Source: Arcobacter arenosus (GTDB lineage: Bacteria; Campylobacterota; Campylobacteria; Campylobacterales; Arcobacteraceae). From it: 64,000 bases of DNA. The notes beneath the pieces are model-generated. The model saw only the letters and a program-made list of their open reading frames with translations, was not told the DNA's origin and ran no database searches. The DNA lies in assembly GCF_005771535.1 (NCBI RefSeq), contig NZ_VANU01000003.1, positions 334,583-398,582 of the forward strand. The letters are read 5' to 3'. Both the position numbers and the translations under genes were made by a program. Every line of letters begins with the position of its first letter. The stretch's first letter is position 1. This document shows positions 56,899 through 64,000 of the stretch, piece by piece.

Positions 56899-57864
56899 AT
56901 GAATAAAAGATTTCTTTCAATACTTAGTTTTCTAGCAATCTTCTTATTTGCTAACTTATCACAAGCTCTAGCTTCTCAAGATAAGTTAAGAGATGATATT
57001 AGAATTTACAGTATGAAAAATAGTGATGGCAAAATTACAGCTAAAACTATTGAAAAAGCTTTCAAAGATTCTGGTTTTGAAATAATTGGAAATAACAATA
57101 TGAATGTGGCTTTTGAAAAAAGATTTGGTGGGGGAAAAGACTTTAAAATCTATAGATTAATGTTTGTACATAATAAAAAATATGGTGCTAAACTTTTAAA
57201 AGATTTTCCTGAATTTGGTCTTTTAGCTCCATTAAGTACTTCTGTATATTCAAAAGATGGTAAAACTATTAATATTTCATCATTATCTTTAACTGGTATG
57301 TCAAGAATTTCAGGAGTTCCTAAAACAAACAAAGATTTAATTGCTTTACATGATCAAATGACAAAAGCATTAAAAAAGGCACTTCCAAAAGGTGAGTTTA
57401 TAAAATTAAGTTATAAAAAAATTAGACCTGATGGTGAGTTAGTTACTAGATTTGCCTTTAATTTAAAAGTTGAAGATGGTGATGATATCCAAGATGCAAA
57501 AGATAGTTATCAAGAAACAATGGAAGGGGAAATAGAATCATTAGGATTTATTGTTGCAGGATTCTATCCTGTAATTGATGACTTATCAGAAAATGATGTA
57601 GATGATTATGAATTTTATGATACCTATTCTATTTGTAAATTAGAAGTTATATATCCAGTTCATAAAAAACATCCAGAAGTTGGGGCATTTGCTCCTTGTA
57701 CTATGTATATGTACAAGAAAAAAGATGAAAATTTCACTAGAATGGGATATCCTTCAGTTTATAACTGGATTATGTCTACAAATATTTATGATGATGAATC
57801 ATTAACTCCACTTATTGATGCTCAAGATCAACTAGAATCTGCGATAGATAGTACTATCGAATAA
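56899..57864 (+). CDS. periplasmic protein with two DUF302-like domains
   Basis: 321 residues from the ATG at 56899, with AAAGGAAA just before it. A Sec signal (FLSILSFLAIFLFANLSQALA) is followed by two similar domains: about 25-180 and 180-320, each with a glycine-rich LGFIVAGFYP or SGFEIIGNN helix start, a strand carrying the IYRLMFVHNKKYG / CKLEVIYPVHKKH pattern and a hydrophobic G-A-F-A-P or GLLAPLS loop. The second half has two cysteines (C at KLEVIYP and FAPCTMYMY). The position, 10 nt after soxZ, suggests a role in periplasmic sulfur oxidation. Not described to my knowledge beyond DUF302 annotation. Confidence 0.65.
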   Translation: MNKRFLSILSFLAIFLFANLSQALASQDKLRDDIRIYSMKNSDGKITAKTIEKAFKDSGFEIIGNNNMNVAFEKRFGGGKDFKIYRLMFVHNKKYGAKLLKDFPEFGLLAPLSTSVYSKDGKTINISSLSLTGMSRISGVPKTNKDLIALHDQMTKALKKALPKGEFIKLSYKKIRPDGELVTRFAFNLKVEDGDDIQDAKDSYQETMEGEIESLGFIVAGFYPVIDDLSENDVDDYEFYDTYSICKLEVIYPVHKKHPEVGAFAPCTMYMYKKKDENFTRMGYPSVYNWIMSTNIYDDESLTPLIDAQDQLESAIDSTIE

Positions 57865-57893
57865 AAAAAGCCCAAATAATTGGGCTTTTTTAT
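57864..57893 (+). terminator. strong intrinsic terminator within the sox cluster
   Basis: AAAAAAGCCCAA / TTGGGCTTTTTT with the 4-nt loop ATAA and a T-run. It separates the soxCDYZ-DUF302 genes from the thioredoxin-like gene, which could still be read through or start separately. Confidence 0.85.
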
Positions 57894-57913
57894 AATCTTT
57901 TTTAGAGGTAATT

Positions 57914-58396
57914 ATGAAATATATATTTAGTTTTTTATTTATACTTTTTTCAGTTAATAGTTTTGCAAATAATATTTTAGATATTGATAACAAAATACAA
58001 GAAGCAAAAAAACAAAACAAAGAACTTATGATATTTTTTCATATTCCCGATTGCCCTTATTGTGAAGCAATGCTAAATGAAAATTTCAAAAACAATACAA
58101 TAACAACCTTAATTGATAAAAACTTTATCTTAGTTGATATTTATACCGCAAATAAAGTAGATATTGTTTTTAAAAAATTTAGAGGCTCACCAAAAGAGTT
58201 TGCAAAACATATAAAAGCAACTGCATACCCAGCTACACTTTTTATGGATGAAAATTCAAATATAATTTACAGTGCAATTGGATATAGAAATGTTCAAGAG
58301 TATATACATGAATTAAAATATATAATTACAAAAAGCTATAAACAAATGCCCCTTGATGAATTTGTTGTAAAAATGGAAATTGAAGATGAATTATAA
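57914..58396 (+). CDS. periplasmic thioredoxin-fold protein (SoxW-like)
   Basis: 160 residues with a signal peptide (IFSFLFILFSVNSFA). The active site is FFHIPDCPYCEAML (CPYC), then a strand ILVDIYTANK, and the cis-Pro loop KATAYPATLFMDE. Likely keeps the SoxY cysteine or other periplasmic thiols reduced, as SoxW does; that is by family and context. 21 nt after the terminator, and it overlaps the next gene by 11 nt. Confidence 0.75.
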   Translation: MKYIFSFLFILFSVNSFANNILDIDNKIQEAKKQNKELMIFFHIPDCPYCEAMLNENFKNNTITTLIDKNFILVDIYTANKVDIVFKKFRGSPKEFAKHIKATAYPATLFMDENSNIIYSAIGYRNVQEYIHELKYIITKSYKQMPLDEFVVKMEIEDEL

Positions 58397-58856
58397 TGAT
58401 AATATAAAATTTGATCAACTTCCTGCAGTTGATGATATTGCAGGTGTTTTAGAAGATATTTTTAGTGTGAAACTTGATATTAGTGGTGGCTGGGCTTATG
58501 ATAATAACTCTGCTTTAAAAGTTAATTCTTTAACTATTCCCCTTGAACAATTTTTACATACCTTTGCCTCAATGAGAGCGAATATAGAAATGAATTTAAC
58601 ACAAGATGAAAAGAATCGTTACGCAGGGATAAATGTAAATCAAATAGAACATAAAGAGTTTGAAATAGAAAATAAACAATATGACCTAGTTACTTTTAAA
58701 GTAACAGCCATAAAAGAAGAAGATTACAACAATTTTATTCAAGAGTATAAAGATAATTATGGAAAAGAGAGTTTTGATTTAAAAGAGCACTTTGAAAATC
58801 GAAATAAAGCTACAATCGAAATTCATAGTGACTTTTGGTTTATTTTTAATTTTTAA
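58386..58856 (+). CDS. hypothetical protein downstream of the SoxW-like gene
   Basis: 156 residues (ATG at 58386, overlapping the previous gene by 11 nt; a TTG at 58380 is a second option). Acidic, no signal peptide. AYDNNSALKVNSLTIPLEQFLHTFASMRANIEMNLT and DLVTFKVTAIKEEDYNNFIQEYK are the most regular parts. I recognise no family. Convergent with the M14 peptidase gene, ending next to its stop. Confidence 0.55.
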   Translation: MNYNDNIKFDQLPAVDDIAGVLEDIFSVKLDISGGWAYDNNSALKVNSLTIPLEQFLHTFASMRANIEMNLTQDEKNRYAGINVNQIEHKEFEIENKQYDLVTFKVTAIKEEDYNNFIQEYKDNYGKESFDLKEHFENRNKATIEIHSDFWFIFNF

Positions 58857-60245
58857 TTATAAAACCGATAAAAAAGTAGATTCTTTATCCTCATTTGAAG
58901 CAATTGAGTTTTTAATTTTTTTGAGTTTTCCTTTATCAAAATTAATTAAAACCATTCCTGCAAATTTATCTTTTTTGTAAAATTCTACCCTAAATAATTT
59001 ACCTTTTTTATCAATAGAATAGTCTTTTAATATTTTATGTTTTTCGATATTTATACCAACTTCATTTTTTTTGCCTTTTTTAACAAAGCCAATGACATTT
59101 ACTCTATAATCTTTAATTGGTTTAATTTCAAAGTCTGAATCAACATCAACAATTGAACCAATTTTGACCGCTTTTTCTTCACCATCAATATTCATTAAAA
59201 TATTTTCACTTAGATTTTCCATCTCAAAATAATCTGGTTTCAAATTTGCCAATAATCTATTTCCATAATAAATACTAAAGAAATTATCATTTCGTACTAT
59301 TGTCATTAAAGGATTTGATGGTTTAAAATCTAAAGTTCCATCTTTTTTAACTGGAAAATATTTTAATACATCTCTAACTTCTGATAAAGGCAAATGAATC
59401 TTATCATCATAAAATGAGATATAAATATCATTGTCAATAACATCTTTAATAGCAACTAAATTTAAATCAAATTTTCTTTCAAATTCAATTCCCATAATTT
59501 CCATATATTTTTCTAAGGCATGAAGATGATAATATGTTCTTTCATATAAAGGTAAAGATTTACTAGCTTCATTTCCAAAAGCTGCTTTTCCATTGTTTAT
59601 TGCATAATAAGTTAATGTTTTTTCCATCTCCTTATCACCCATTCTTGTATGAGTGTTTTTAACTCTATACTCATCCCTTTGTCTTAATAAATTATTATTT
59701 ACATGTTCACAAACTTGTTTTGATATCTCTTCTAAATTTCCATAATGTTCAATATCTAAATTAGTTTGGTCAATAATTGAACTTTGCCCCCATCTATCAG
59801 GAGAAAAAGACCAATTTCTATACTCTTTTCTATAAAAACCACTACCATCATGTAAATTTAATACTAACTTTACTTCAGGGGCCGTTATATATTTTTTAAT
59901 CCTCTGAATTGAATTAAAATCTGGATCATCTTCTGCTAACTCAGCAAATTTTCTATTCATGTCCCCAAAAGGGCCTCTATTTCTTTTTATAATTGAATAA
60001 AAATTTAAATTTGGTACAACCCAAACTGAACCTTTTTTAATTTTATAGTGTGTTGAAATCAATGAAGCTGCCATAAAAGCTCCCGGTTCATCACCTTGAA
60101 TTCCACCAACAATTAATAAAGTATTATCATCTTGAATACCTTTTTTAATAAAATTAAAATCCATTACAGTGGTATTTGCGTAAAGGTTTTGTACAAATAA
60201 AATTGTAATAATTAATTTAAATAACCTTAACATGCCAAGGTTCAT
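58857..60245 (-). CDS. M14 murein D,L-carboxypeptidase (Csd4/Pgp1 type)
   Basis: 462 residues, with a signal peptide (LFKLIITILFVQNLYA). The zinc site reads Gln50-Gly-Asp-Glu53 (GGIQGDEPG) and His132 (LNLHDGSGFYRKEYRN), i.e. QxxE in place of the HxxE usual in M14, as in Helicobacter Csd4. The catalytic Glu226 is in FGNEASKSL. Such enzymes trim the tripeptide to a dipeptide and set helical cell shape. A GGAG site 6 nt before the ATG fixes the start, which overlaps the M15 gene by 29 nt. Confidence 0.85.
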   Translation of the reverse strand: MNLGMLRLFKLIITILFVQNLYANTTVMDFNFIKKGIQDDNTLLIVGGIQGDEPGAFMAASLISTHYKIKKGSVWVVPNLNFYSIIKRNRGPFGDMNRKFAELAEDDPDFNSIQRIKKYITAPEVKLVLNLHDGSGFYRKEYRNWSFSPDRWGQSSIIDQTNLDIEHYGNLEEISKQVCEHVNNNLLRQRDEYRVKNTHTRMGDKEMEKTLTYYAINNGKAAFGNEASKSLPLYERTYYHLHALEKYMEIMGIEFERKFDLNLVAIKDVIDNDIYISFYDDKIHLPLSEVRDVLKYFPVKKDGTLDFKPSNPLMTIVRNDNFFSIYYGNRLLANLKPDYFEMENLSENILMNIDGEEKAVKIGSIVDVDSDFEIKPIKDYRVNVIGFVKKGKKNEVGINIEKHKILKDYSIDKKGKLFRVEFYKKDKFAGMVLINFDKGKLKKIKNSIASNEDKESTFLSVL

Positions 60246-61170
60246 ATCTTACTCCATCTTTGTTATTAATTGTATATCTCATATCTATATATTTTAGTTT
60301 TCGCATAGCTAAAAACTCTTGGGTTAAGGCAAACCTTGATGTAAAATTTGCATGACCAAATCCTTTTTTCCCAACATCAAAATCACCAATTGTATGATAG
60401 GTATATGCAGGAGGAGCTAAAGATTTTGCAGCAACAGTAAAATTTCCATTTTCAGAATCTAATTTGTCTAAAAAAAGTTTTGTTTGTTTTACAATACTTC
60501 TAATACCTGAAGTTAAAACCATAGACTCACCAATATCTTCAACCATTTTATAATAAGTCTCTTCTGAGTGACCTCTAAATAAGTAATGGCCCGTATAAGG
60601 TATTTTTACAACTTCTTTTATATCAATTTTATCTGTTATATTTTTTGAGATTCTTTCTCCATAAAAACCATGCATTTTAGGGTCATAATAAAAAATTGAT
60701 TCTAAAAATTCTAATTCTGATTTTGTAAATTGACCAATACTACTAACATTTTTTGCAATTTTTAAACTATAATCAAAAGAAGTTATATTGAAATTTCCAT
60801 AACCCACATAAGATTGAATTGCTGCTAATTTTTTTCTTACTGAAATAAAATCATTTTTATATTTATCTTCAATATAAATATCTTTTTTTATAAGATTATT
60901 ACTTTTTAATTGAGTTTTTTCAGATTGAAGATTATCTGCAATATTACTTTCTTCTTCAATAATAGCTTCAGCACTCTTTTTAATCTGCTCTTGTTTAAGT
61001 ATTATCTCTTTTTTCTGCAAAGTCTCTTTATCTAAAACAACATATTTTTTTTCATCATTAAAAAATAGTTTTGAAAAAAAATCACTGATAACATTAGTTT
61101 CATCTGCAAAAAGGTTTTGCTTTGATGCATATAATAATGCTGCTGCTTTAAAAAAATCTCTTCTATGCAT
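60217..61170 (-). CDS. M15-family peptidase (VanY-like), twin-arginine exported
   Basis: 317 residues. N terminus HRRDFFKAAALLYASKQ is a twin-arginine-like signal. Residues about 45-95 are a Lys/Glu-rich coiled coil. The M15 metal site is in the last 60 residues: His259 in YHTIGDFDVG, an aspartate at 264/266, and Glu310/His313 in RYEPWHVKV at the very end. Acts on periplasmic peptidoglycan peptides. It sits upstream of and overlaps the Csd4-type gene, so the two may work in order on the same peptide. Confidence 0.75.
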   Translation of the reverse strand: MHRRDFFKAAALLYASKQNLFADETNVISDFFSKLFFNDEKKYVVLDKETLQKKEIILKQEQIKKSAEAIIEEESNIADNLQSEKTQLKSNNLIKKDIYIEDKYKNDFISVRKKLAAIQSYVGYGNFNITSFDYSLKIAKNVSSIGQFTKSELEFLESIFYYDPKMHGFYGERISKNITDKIDIKEVVKIPYTGHYLFRGHSEETYYKMVEDIGESMVLTSGIRSIVKQTKLFLDKLDSENGNFTVAAKSLAPPAYTYHTIGDFDVGKKGFGHANFTSRFALTQEFLAMRKLKYIDMRYTINNKDGVRYEPWHVKVI

Positions 61171-61172
61171 AT

Positions 61173-61436
61173 TTATAATACCATTTTTATATCTTTGTGT
61201 TCGCCTAATAATCTATGTATTTCTTCTCTATCATCATCACTATGAACTATCAGTTCTATGTTATAACTTTTGAATTTTCCTTTTTTGCTTACATTAGATT
61301 CTTTTACTTTATGGTCTCTTTCTCCAAAAATATCTTTTGAAATATATTTTACATTTATACTTTCAATAATTACAATTTTATATTTCCAATTACATGGGTA
61401 TTCTAATTCTAATTTATGTTTATTTAAATCAATCAA
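61173..61436 (-). CDS. DUF493 family protein (YbeD/HP0495-like)
   Basis: 87 residues from a TTG start, 2 nt after moaC, with AGAGGTG just upstream inside moaC. YPCNWKYKIVIIESINVKY, FGERDHKVKESN, SYNIELIVHSDDDREEIHRLLGEHKDIKMVL are the family's ACT-like pattern. Function unknown in the family. Confidence 0.82.
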   Translation of the reverse strand: MIDLNKHKLELEYPCNWKYKIVIIESINVKYISKDIFGERDHKVKESNVSKKGKFKSYNIELIVHSDDDREEIHRLLGEHKDIKMVL

Positions 61437-61438
61437 TT

Positions 61439-61915
61439 CTATTCACCTCTTATAAAATCACCACTTTTTCCGCCTGACTTTTTCTCTAATTGAACTTCAG
61501 ATATAACCATTGACTTATCAATTGCTTTAACCATATCATAAATAGTTAAAAGTCCAATAGAAACACCAGTTAAAGCTTCCATCTCAACACCAGTTTGTCC
61601 AGTTAGTTTTGCGGTAACAAAAAGTTTAAACCCAGGAAGAGATGGAATCTCTTCTACATCACAATTTATTCCACTTAGTAAAAGTGGATGACACATAGGG
61701 ATTAAATCACTAGTCTTTTTTGTTCCCATTATTGCTGCAATAATAGCTGTTTGTAAAACTGGACCTTTTTTTGTATTATTTTGAACAATTGCATCAAATG
61801 CATCTTGACTCATACTTATTTTTCCAGAAGCAATAGCTATTCTAGTTGTATCTGATTTCGAAGAAACGTCAACCATTTTTGGTCTATCATTATTATCTAA
61901 ATGTGTTAATTCCAA
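61439..61915 (-). CDS. moaC: cyclic pyranopterin monophosphate synthase
   Basis: 158 residues. MoaC turns the MoaA product into cPMP in molybdenum cofactor synthesis; the cofactor is needed by SoxC in this window. Motifs: [32 protein letters not shown], and [26 protein letters not shown] (catalytic Lys/Asp). Starts at a TTG with AAGG 8 nt before it. Confidence 0.95.
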   Translation of the reverse strand: MELTHLDNNDRPKMVDVSSKSDTTRIAIASGKISMSQDAFDAIVQNNTKKGPVLQTAIIAAIMGTKKTSDLIPMCHPLLLSGINCDVEEIPSLPGFKLFVTAKLTGQTGVEMEALTGVSIGLLTIYDMVKAIDKSMVISEVQLEKKSGGKSGDFIRGE

Positions 61916-61928
61916 ATTATTAACCTTG

Positions 61929-61993
61929 TTGTAAAGTACCCGATTATATCTTTATAATGATTAAATAAAAATTAAGCAAAGTTTAAATATAAT
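61929..61993 (+). promoter_or_regulatory. candidate promoter region of rpsU
   Basis: TTGTAA (61929-61934), an 18-nt spacer and TATAAT (61953-61958) form one good promoter; a second TATAAT lies at 61988-61993. Either would give an rpsU leader of roughly 30 to 70 nt. The region also holds the start of the divergent moaC transcript. Confidence 0.5.
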
Positions 61994-62031
61994 GAGCGCC
62001 TAAATTTTAAAAGAAAGAAGGTGAACTTTAT

Positions 62032-62244
62032 ATGCCAGGCATTAAAGTAAAAGAAAACGAATCTTTTGACGAAGCTTACAGAAGGTTTAAGAAGCAATGT
62101 GATAGAAATCTTATTGTTACTGAAACTAGAGCTAGAAGATTTTTTGAGCCAATGACTGAAATCAGAAAAAAACAAAAAATTTCTGCTAGAAAGAAAATGC
62201 TTAAAAGATTATACATGCTTAGAAGATACGAATCAAGATTATAA
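62032..62244 (+). CDS. rpsU: 30S ribosomal protein S21
   Basis: 70 residues, highly basic. [25 protein letters not shown] and the Arg/Lys-rich tail [20 protein letters not shown] are the S21 pattern. GAAGGTGA lies 8-9 nt before the ATG. Single gene with its own terminator. Confidence 0.97.
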   Translation: MPGIKVKENESFDEAYRRFKKQCDRNLIVTETRARRFFEPMTEIRKKQKISARKKMLKRLYMLRRYESRL

Positions 62245-62262
62245 GAATTCGTTTTCTAACCT

Positions 62263-62292
62263 AAAGGTCCGATTTTGTCGGGCCTTTTTTTA
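62263..62292 (+). terminator. intrinsic terminator of rpsU
   Basis: AAAGGTCCGA pairs with TCGGGCCTTT (10 bp with one G-U) around TTTTG, followed by at least six T. Confidence 0.88.
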
Positions 62293-62313
62293 TGTCTTAT
62301 TTTTTATTCAATT

Positions 62314-63765
62314 CTAAATATAAATACTTAATAACAATAAAATTAAAATTGGTCCTAAAAGTCCTGCAACTAAACCAATTAATATAAAATCCTTTGAGTT
62401 TAACTTCCCAGATGAAAAAGCAATGGCATTAGGTGGAGTAGATACAGGAAGTATCATTGCACATGAGGCACATAATGCTACACTTATTACCATATAAGAA
62501 ACAATAGAATCTCCCATACTACTAACTAAAGCAACAACTAAAGGTAATATGATATTTGTGGCAGCTGTATTACTCATGAAATTTGATACTAATATTACAA
62601 TAAAAGTAAATATTGAAGCTATTAAAAATAAATCTAATCCATCTATACTAAATTGTGTTCCTATCCAAGTATCAAGACCTGTTTTAGCAACACCAGCACC
62701 TAAGGATAGCCCTCCAATAATAAGTATAATAACATCCCAATTAATCTCTTTTATATCATCAGTATTGATTATTCCAAATACTGTAAAAACAACTATTGGA
62801 AATAAAGATACAACAGGAGTAGGTATATGATGTAACGGTCCAGTAAGCCATAATGATACAGTTATAGTAAATACAATTATAACAAGACTTTTTTTCCAAC
62901 TTGGGATTGTAGGAACTTTAGTAAAAGTGCTTGTTGAATCATCAAAGTGAGAAACTCTTTTTACTTTTTCTATATCTATAGTATCTTCATTAGATTTATA
63001 TTTTTTTAATATTAGCCATCGAAATATAATAGTTAATAAAACTGCTGGTGGTAATGCAATAATCATCCACTCAACAAAACTTGGAGCATTATCCCCTAGT
63101 ATTCCAACTGCAATTGCATTAGGAGGAGTTCCTATAATTGTACCCATCCCACCAATATTAGCAGCAATCACAATACCAAGTAATATTCCTTTTTGGAAAG
63201 GATTATCTTTATTCATATTTTTAAGCATTGGGATAAGAAGGGTCATCATCATTGCAGTAGTTGCTGTATTTGATATAAACATAGATAAAATGAAGGTAAT
63301 CAACATCAAACCTGTCAAAATATTGTTTGGTTTATTACCAAAATAAAATAAAACTCTTTTTGCTAACCATAAATCTAATTTTGTTTTAGAAGCTGCAATA
63401 GCCATAATAAATCCAGCCATAAATAAAAAAATCAAAGGATTAGACCAAGCTTTTAAATAATATACCCATTCTTTATTAGAAGAATCAAAATCAAAATTAT
63501 GATAGCCCAATAAAAGTATTTCAAGAGCTATAATTAGAAAAGAAACAGCAAAGGCAGGAATTGCCTCAGTCATCCATAAAAAAGCTGCTATGAGTAAAAT
63601 AAACAACATTAATGAGGCATCATAAGATAAATAAGAATAATTAGGAATAAATGCTATAAAATATGCAGCCAACAAAGAGAATATAAATTTAAATACAGAA
63701 TGTTTAACACTATCTTTAATTTTACTCTTTAAGTCTTTAATTATTAGTTTTGATTGTTGTTTCAT
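62314..63765 (-). CDS. DASS-family (SLC13) anion/dicarboxylate transporter
   Basis: 483 residues, about 12 membrane segments after a basic N-terminal tail. The two hallmark SNT loops of the sodium-dicarboxylate symporter fold are present: SNTATTAMMMTLLIPM and SNTAATNIILPLVVAL; FLMAGFIMAIA and INWDVIILIIGGLSLGAGV are also typical. Probably takes up succinate/malate-type acids with sodium; sulfate or other anions are possible. A TATAAT on the minus strand at 63804-63799 would be its -10. It lies on the same strand as, and after, the 5S gene. Confidence 0.88.
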   Translation of the reverse strand: MKQQSKLIIKDLKSKIKDSVKHSVFKFIFSLLAAYFIAFIPNYSYLSYDASLMLFILLIAAFLWMTEAIPAFAVSFLIIALEILLLGYHNFDFDSSNKEWVYYLKAWSNPLIFLFMAGFIMAIAASKTKLDLWLAKRVLFYFGNKPNNILTGLMLITFILSMFISNTATTAMMMTLLIPMLKNMNKDNPFQKGILLGIVIAANIGGMGTIIGTPPNAIAVGILGDNAPSFVEWMIIALPPAVLLTIIFRWLILKKYKSNEDTIDIEKVKRVSHFDDSTSTFTKVPTIPSWKKSLVIIVFTITVSLWLTGPLHHIPTPVVSLFPIVVFTVFGIINTDDIKEINWDVIILIIGGLSLGAGVAKTGLDTWIGTQFSIDGLDLFLIASIFTFIVILVSNFMSNTAATNIILPLVVALVSSMGDSIVSYMVISVALCASCAMILPVSTPPNAIAFSSGKLNSKDFILIGLVAGLLGPILILLLLSIYI

Positions 63766-63811
63766 ACGTAATCTTGTAATTTTTATTTTGCGTATAATAT
63801 TATAAAAAGGC

Positions 63812-63870
63812 TAAAAAAAAAGCTTCACCCAGATCAACTTTAATAGAAGTTAACTAGAATGAAGCTTTGA
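63812..63870 (-). terminator. intrinsic terminator of the rRNA operon (after 5S)
   Basis: On the minus strand AAAGCTTCA and TGAAGCTTT form the outer stem, with an inner stem of AGTTAACTT and AAGTTGATCT, followed by nine T's. It follows the 5S sequence by about 20 nt and marks the end of the rRNA transcript. Confidence 0.8.
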
Positions 63871-63887
63871 AAAAGTAATACTCAAGA

Positions 63888-64000
63888 GCTGGCAGCGGCC
63901 TACGTTTCCACAAGGGGACCCTGCAGTATTATCAGCGCAGAAGTGCTTGACTTCCAGGTTCGGAATGGAGCTGGGTATTTCCACTTCGCTAAAACCACCA
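63888..64000 (-). rRNA. 5S ribosomal RNA, 5' end cut off by the window edge
   Basis: The minus strand reads TGGTGGTTTTAGCGAAGTGG, then CCCAGCTCCATTCCGAACC, GAAGTCAAGC, and ends with GGCCGCTGCCAGC, the conserved blocks of bacterial 5S rRNA. The 5' strand GGTGGT pairs with the 3' GCTGCCAGC to make helix I; only a few bases of the 5' end are missing. The 3' end at about 63888 is an estimate from helix I. An intrinsic terminator follows. Confidence 0.93.

Noticed and set aside
1..64000. CRISPR arrays, insertion sequences, prophage or tRNA genes
   Set aside because: No spaced direct repeats, transposase, integrase or tRNA cloverleaf was seen when reading both strands; a machine scan could still find weak cases.

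Overview
The window is AT-rich chromosomal DNA from a Campylobacterota (epsilonproteobacterial) bacterium, most likely an Arcobacter-group species. The evidence is the gene content: a nuo operon without nuoE/nuoF that carries the two small campylobacterial replacement subunits, a futalosine-pathway menaquinone gene (mqnD), a split soxCDYZ cluster, a Csd4/Pgp1-type peptidoglycan carboxypeptidase with the QxxE zinc motif, QueH instead of QueG, and CcoG. Many genes appear to start with TTG or GTG.

Layout. 1-3.2 kb (minus strand): 5' part of topA, murB, mqnD. 3.3-3.9 kb: a small cysteine-rich flavodoxin-like protein. 3.9-17.9 kb (minus): complete 14-gene complex I operon nuoA-B-C-D-X-Y-G-H-I-J-K-L-M-N, where X and Y stand in for NuoE/NuoF. 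18.1-25.4 kb: a mixed region with an AAA+ ATPase and a tiny membrane protein, a Sel1-repeat lipoprotein, an AEC transporter, an FMN reductase, an orphan 75-aa gene, an Abi_2/HEPN abortive-infection gene with a structured leader, nfo and a small lipoprotein. 25.5-32.0 kb (plus): queH-lpxB-fabZ-lpxA-clpX-mreB-mreC, an envelope and cell-shape operon; ribE faces it. 32.8-38.9 kb: mnmG with a long structured leader and a previously unlisted 31-codon membrane mini-gene at its end, then a disulfide oxidoreductase, an Amidoligase_2 enzyme, a class I glutamine amidotransferase-like hydrolase and a PseG-like protein. 39.0-43.6 kb: ccoG, pyrG, recJ. 43.6-48.4 kb: two FlgO-type lipoproteins, a DJ-1 protein, a GT4 glycosyltransferase, an LpxH-like phosphoesterase and a patatin. 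48.5-53.1 kb: dnaE, surE and a small HTH-like gene. 53.5-58.9 kb: soxC-D-Y-Z, a tandem DUF302-like periplasmic protein, a thioredoxin-fold protein and an unknown. 58.9-61.9 kb (minus): M14 and M15 peptidoglycan peptidases, a DUF493 protein, moaC. 62.0-64.0 kb: rpsU, a DASS-type anion transporter and the 3' part of a 5S rRNA gene running off the right edge.

How the genes fit together. The nuo, mqnD, ccoG and sox genes describe a menaquinone-based respiratory chain fed by a non-NADH donor at complex I and by reduced sulfur in the periplasm, with a cbb3-type terminal oxidase implied by CcoG. The lpx, mre, murB, M14 and M15 genes build the envelope and shape a curved or helical cell.

Most novel-looking items: (1) the 271-aa complex I subunit is visibly a diverged copy of the C-terminal half of NuoG; (2) the Abi gene has a leader in which CTCCTC pairs perfectly with its Shine-Dalgarno GAGGAG; (3) an amidoligase/GATase pair of unknown product sits in an operon with a disulfide oxidoreductase; (4) the tandem DUF302-like protein and thioredoxin lie in the sox operon; (5) a 31-codon membrane mini-gene overlaps the end of mnmG. 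No CRISPR array, insertion sequence, prophage or tRNA was seen.
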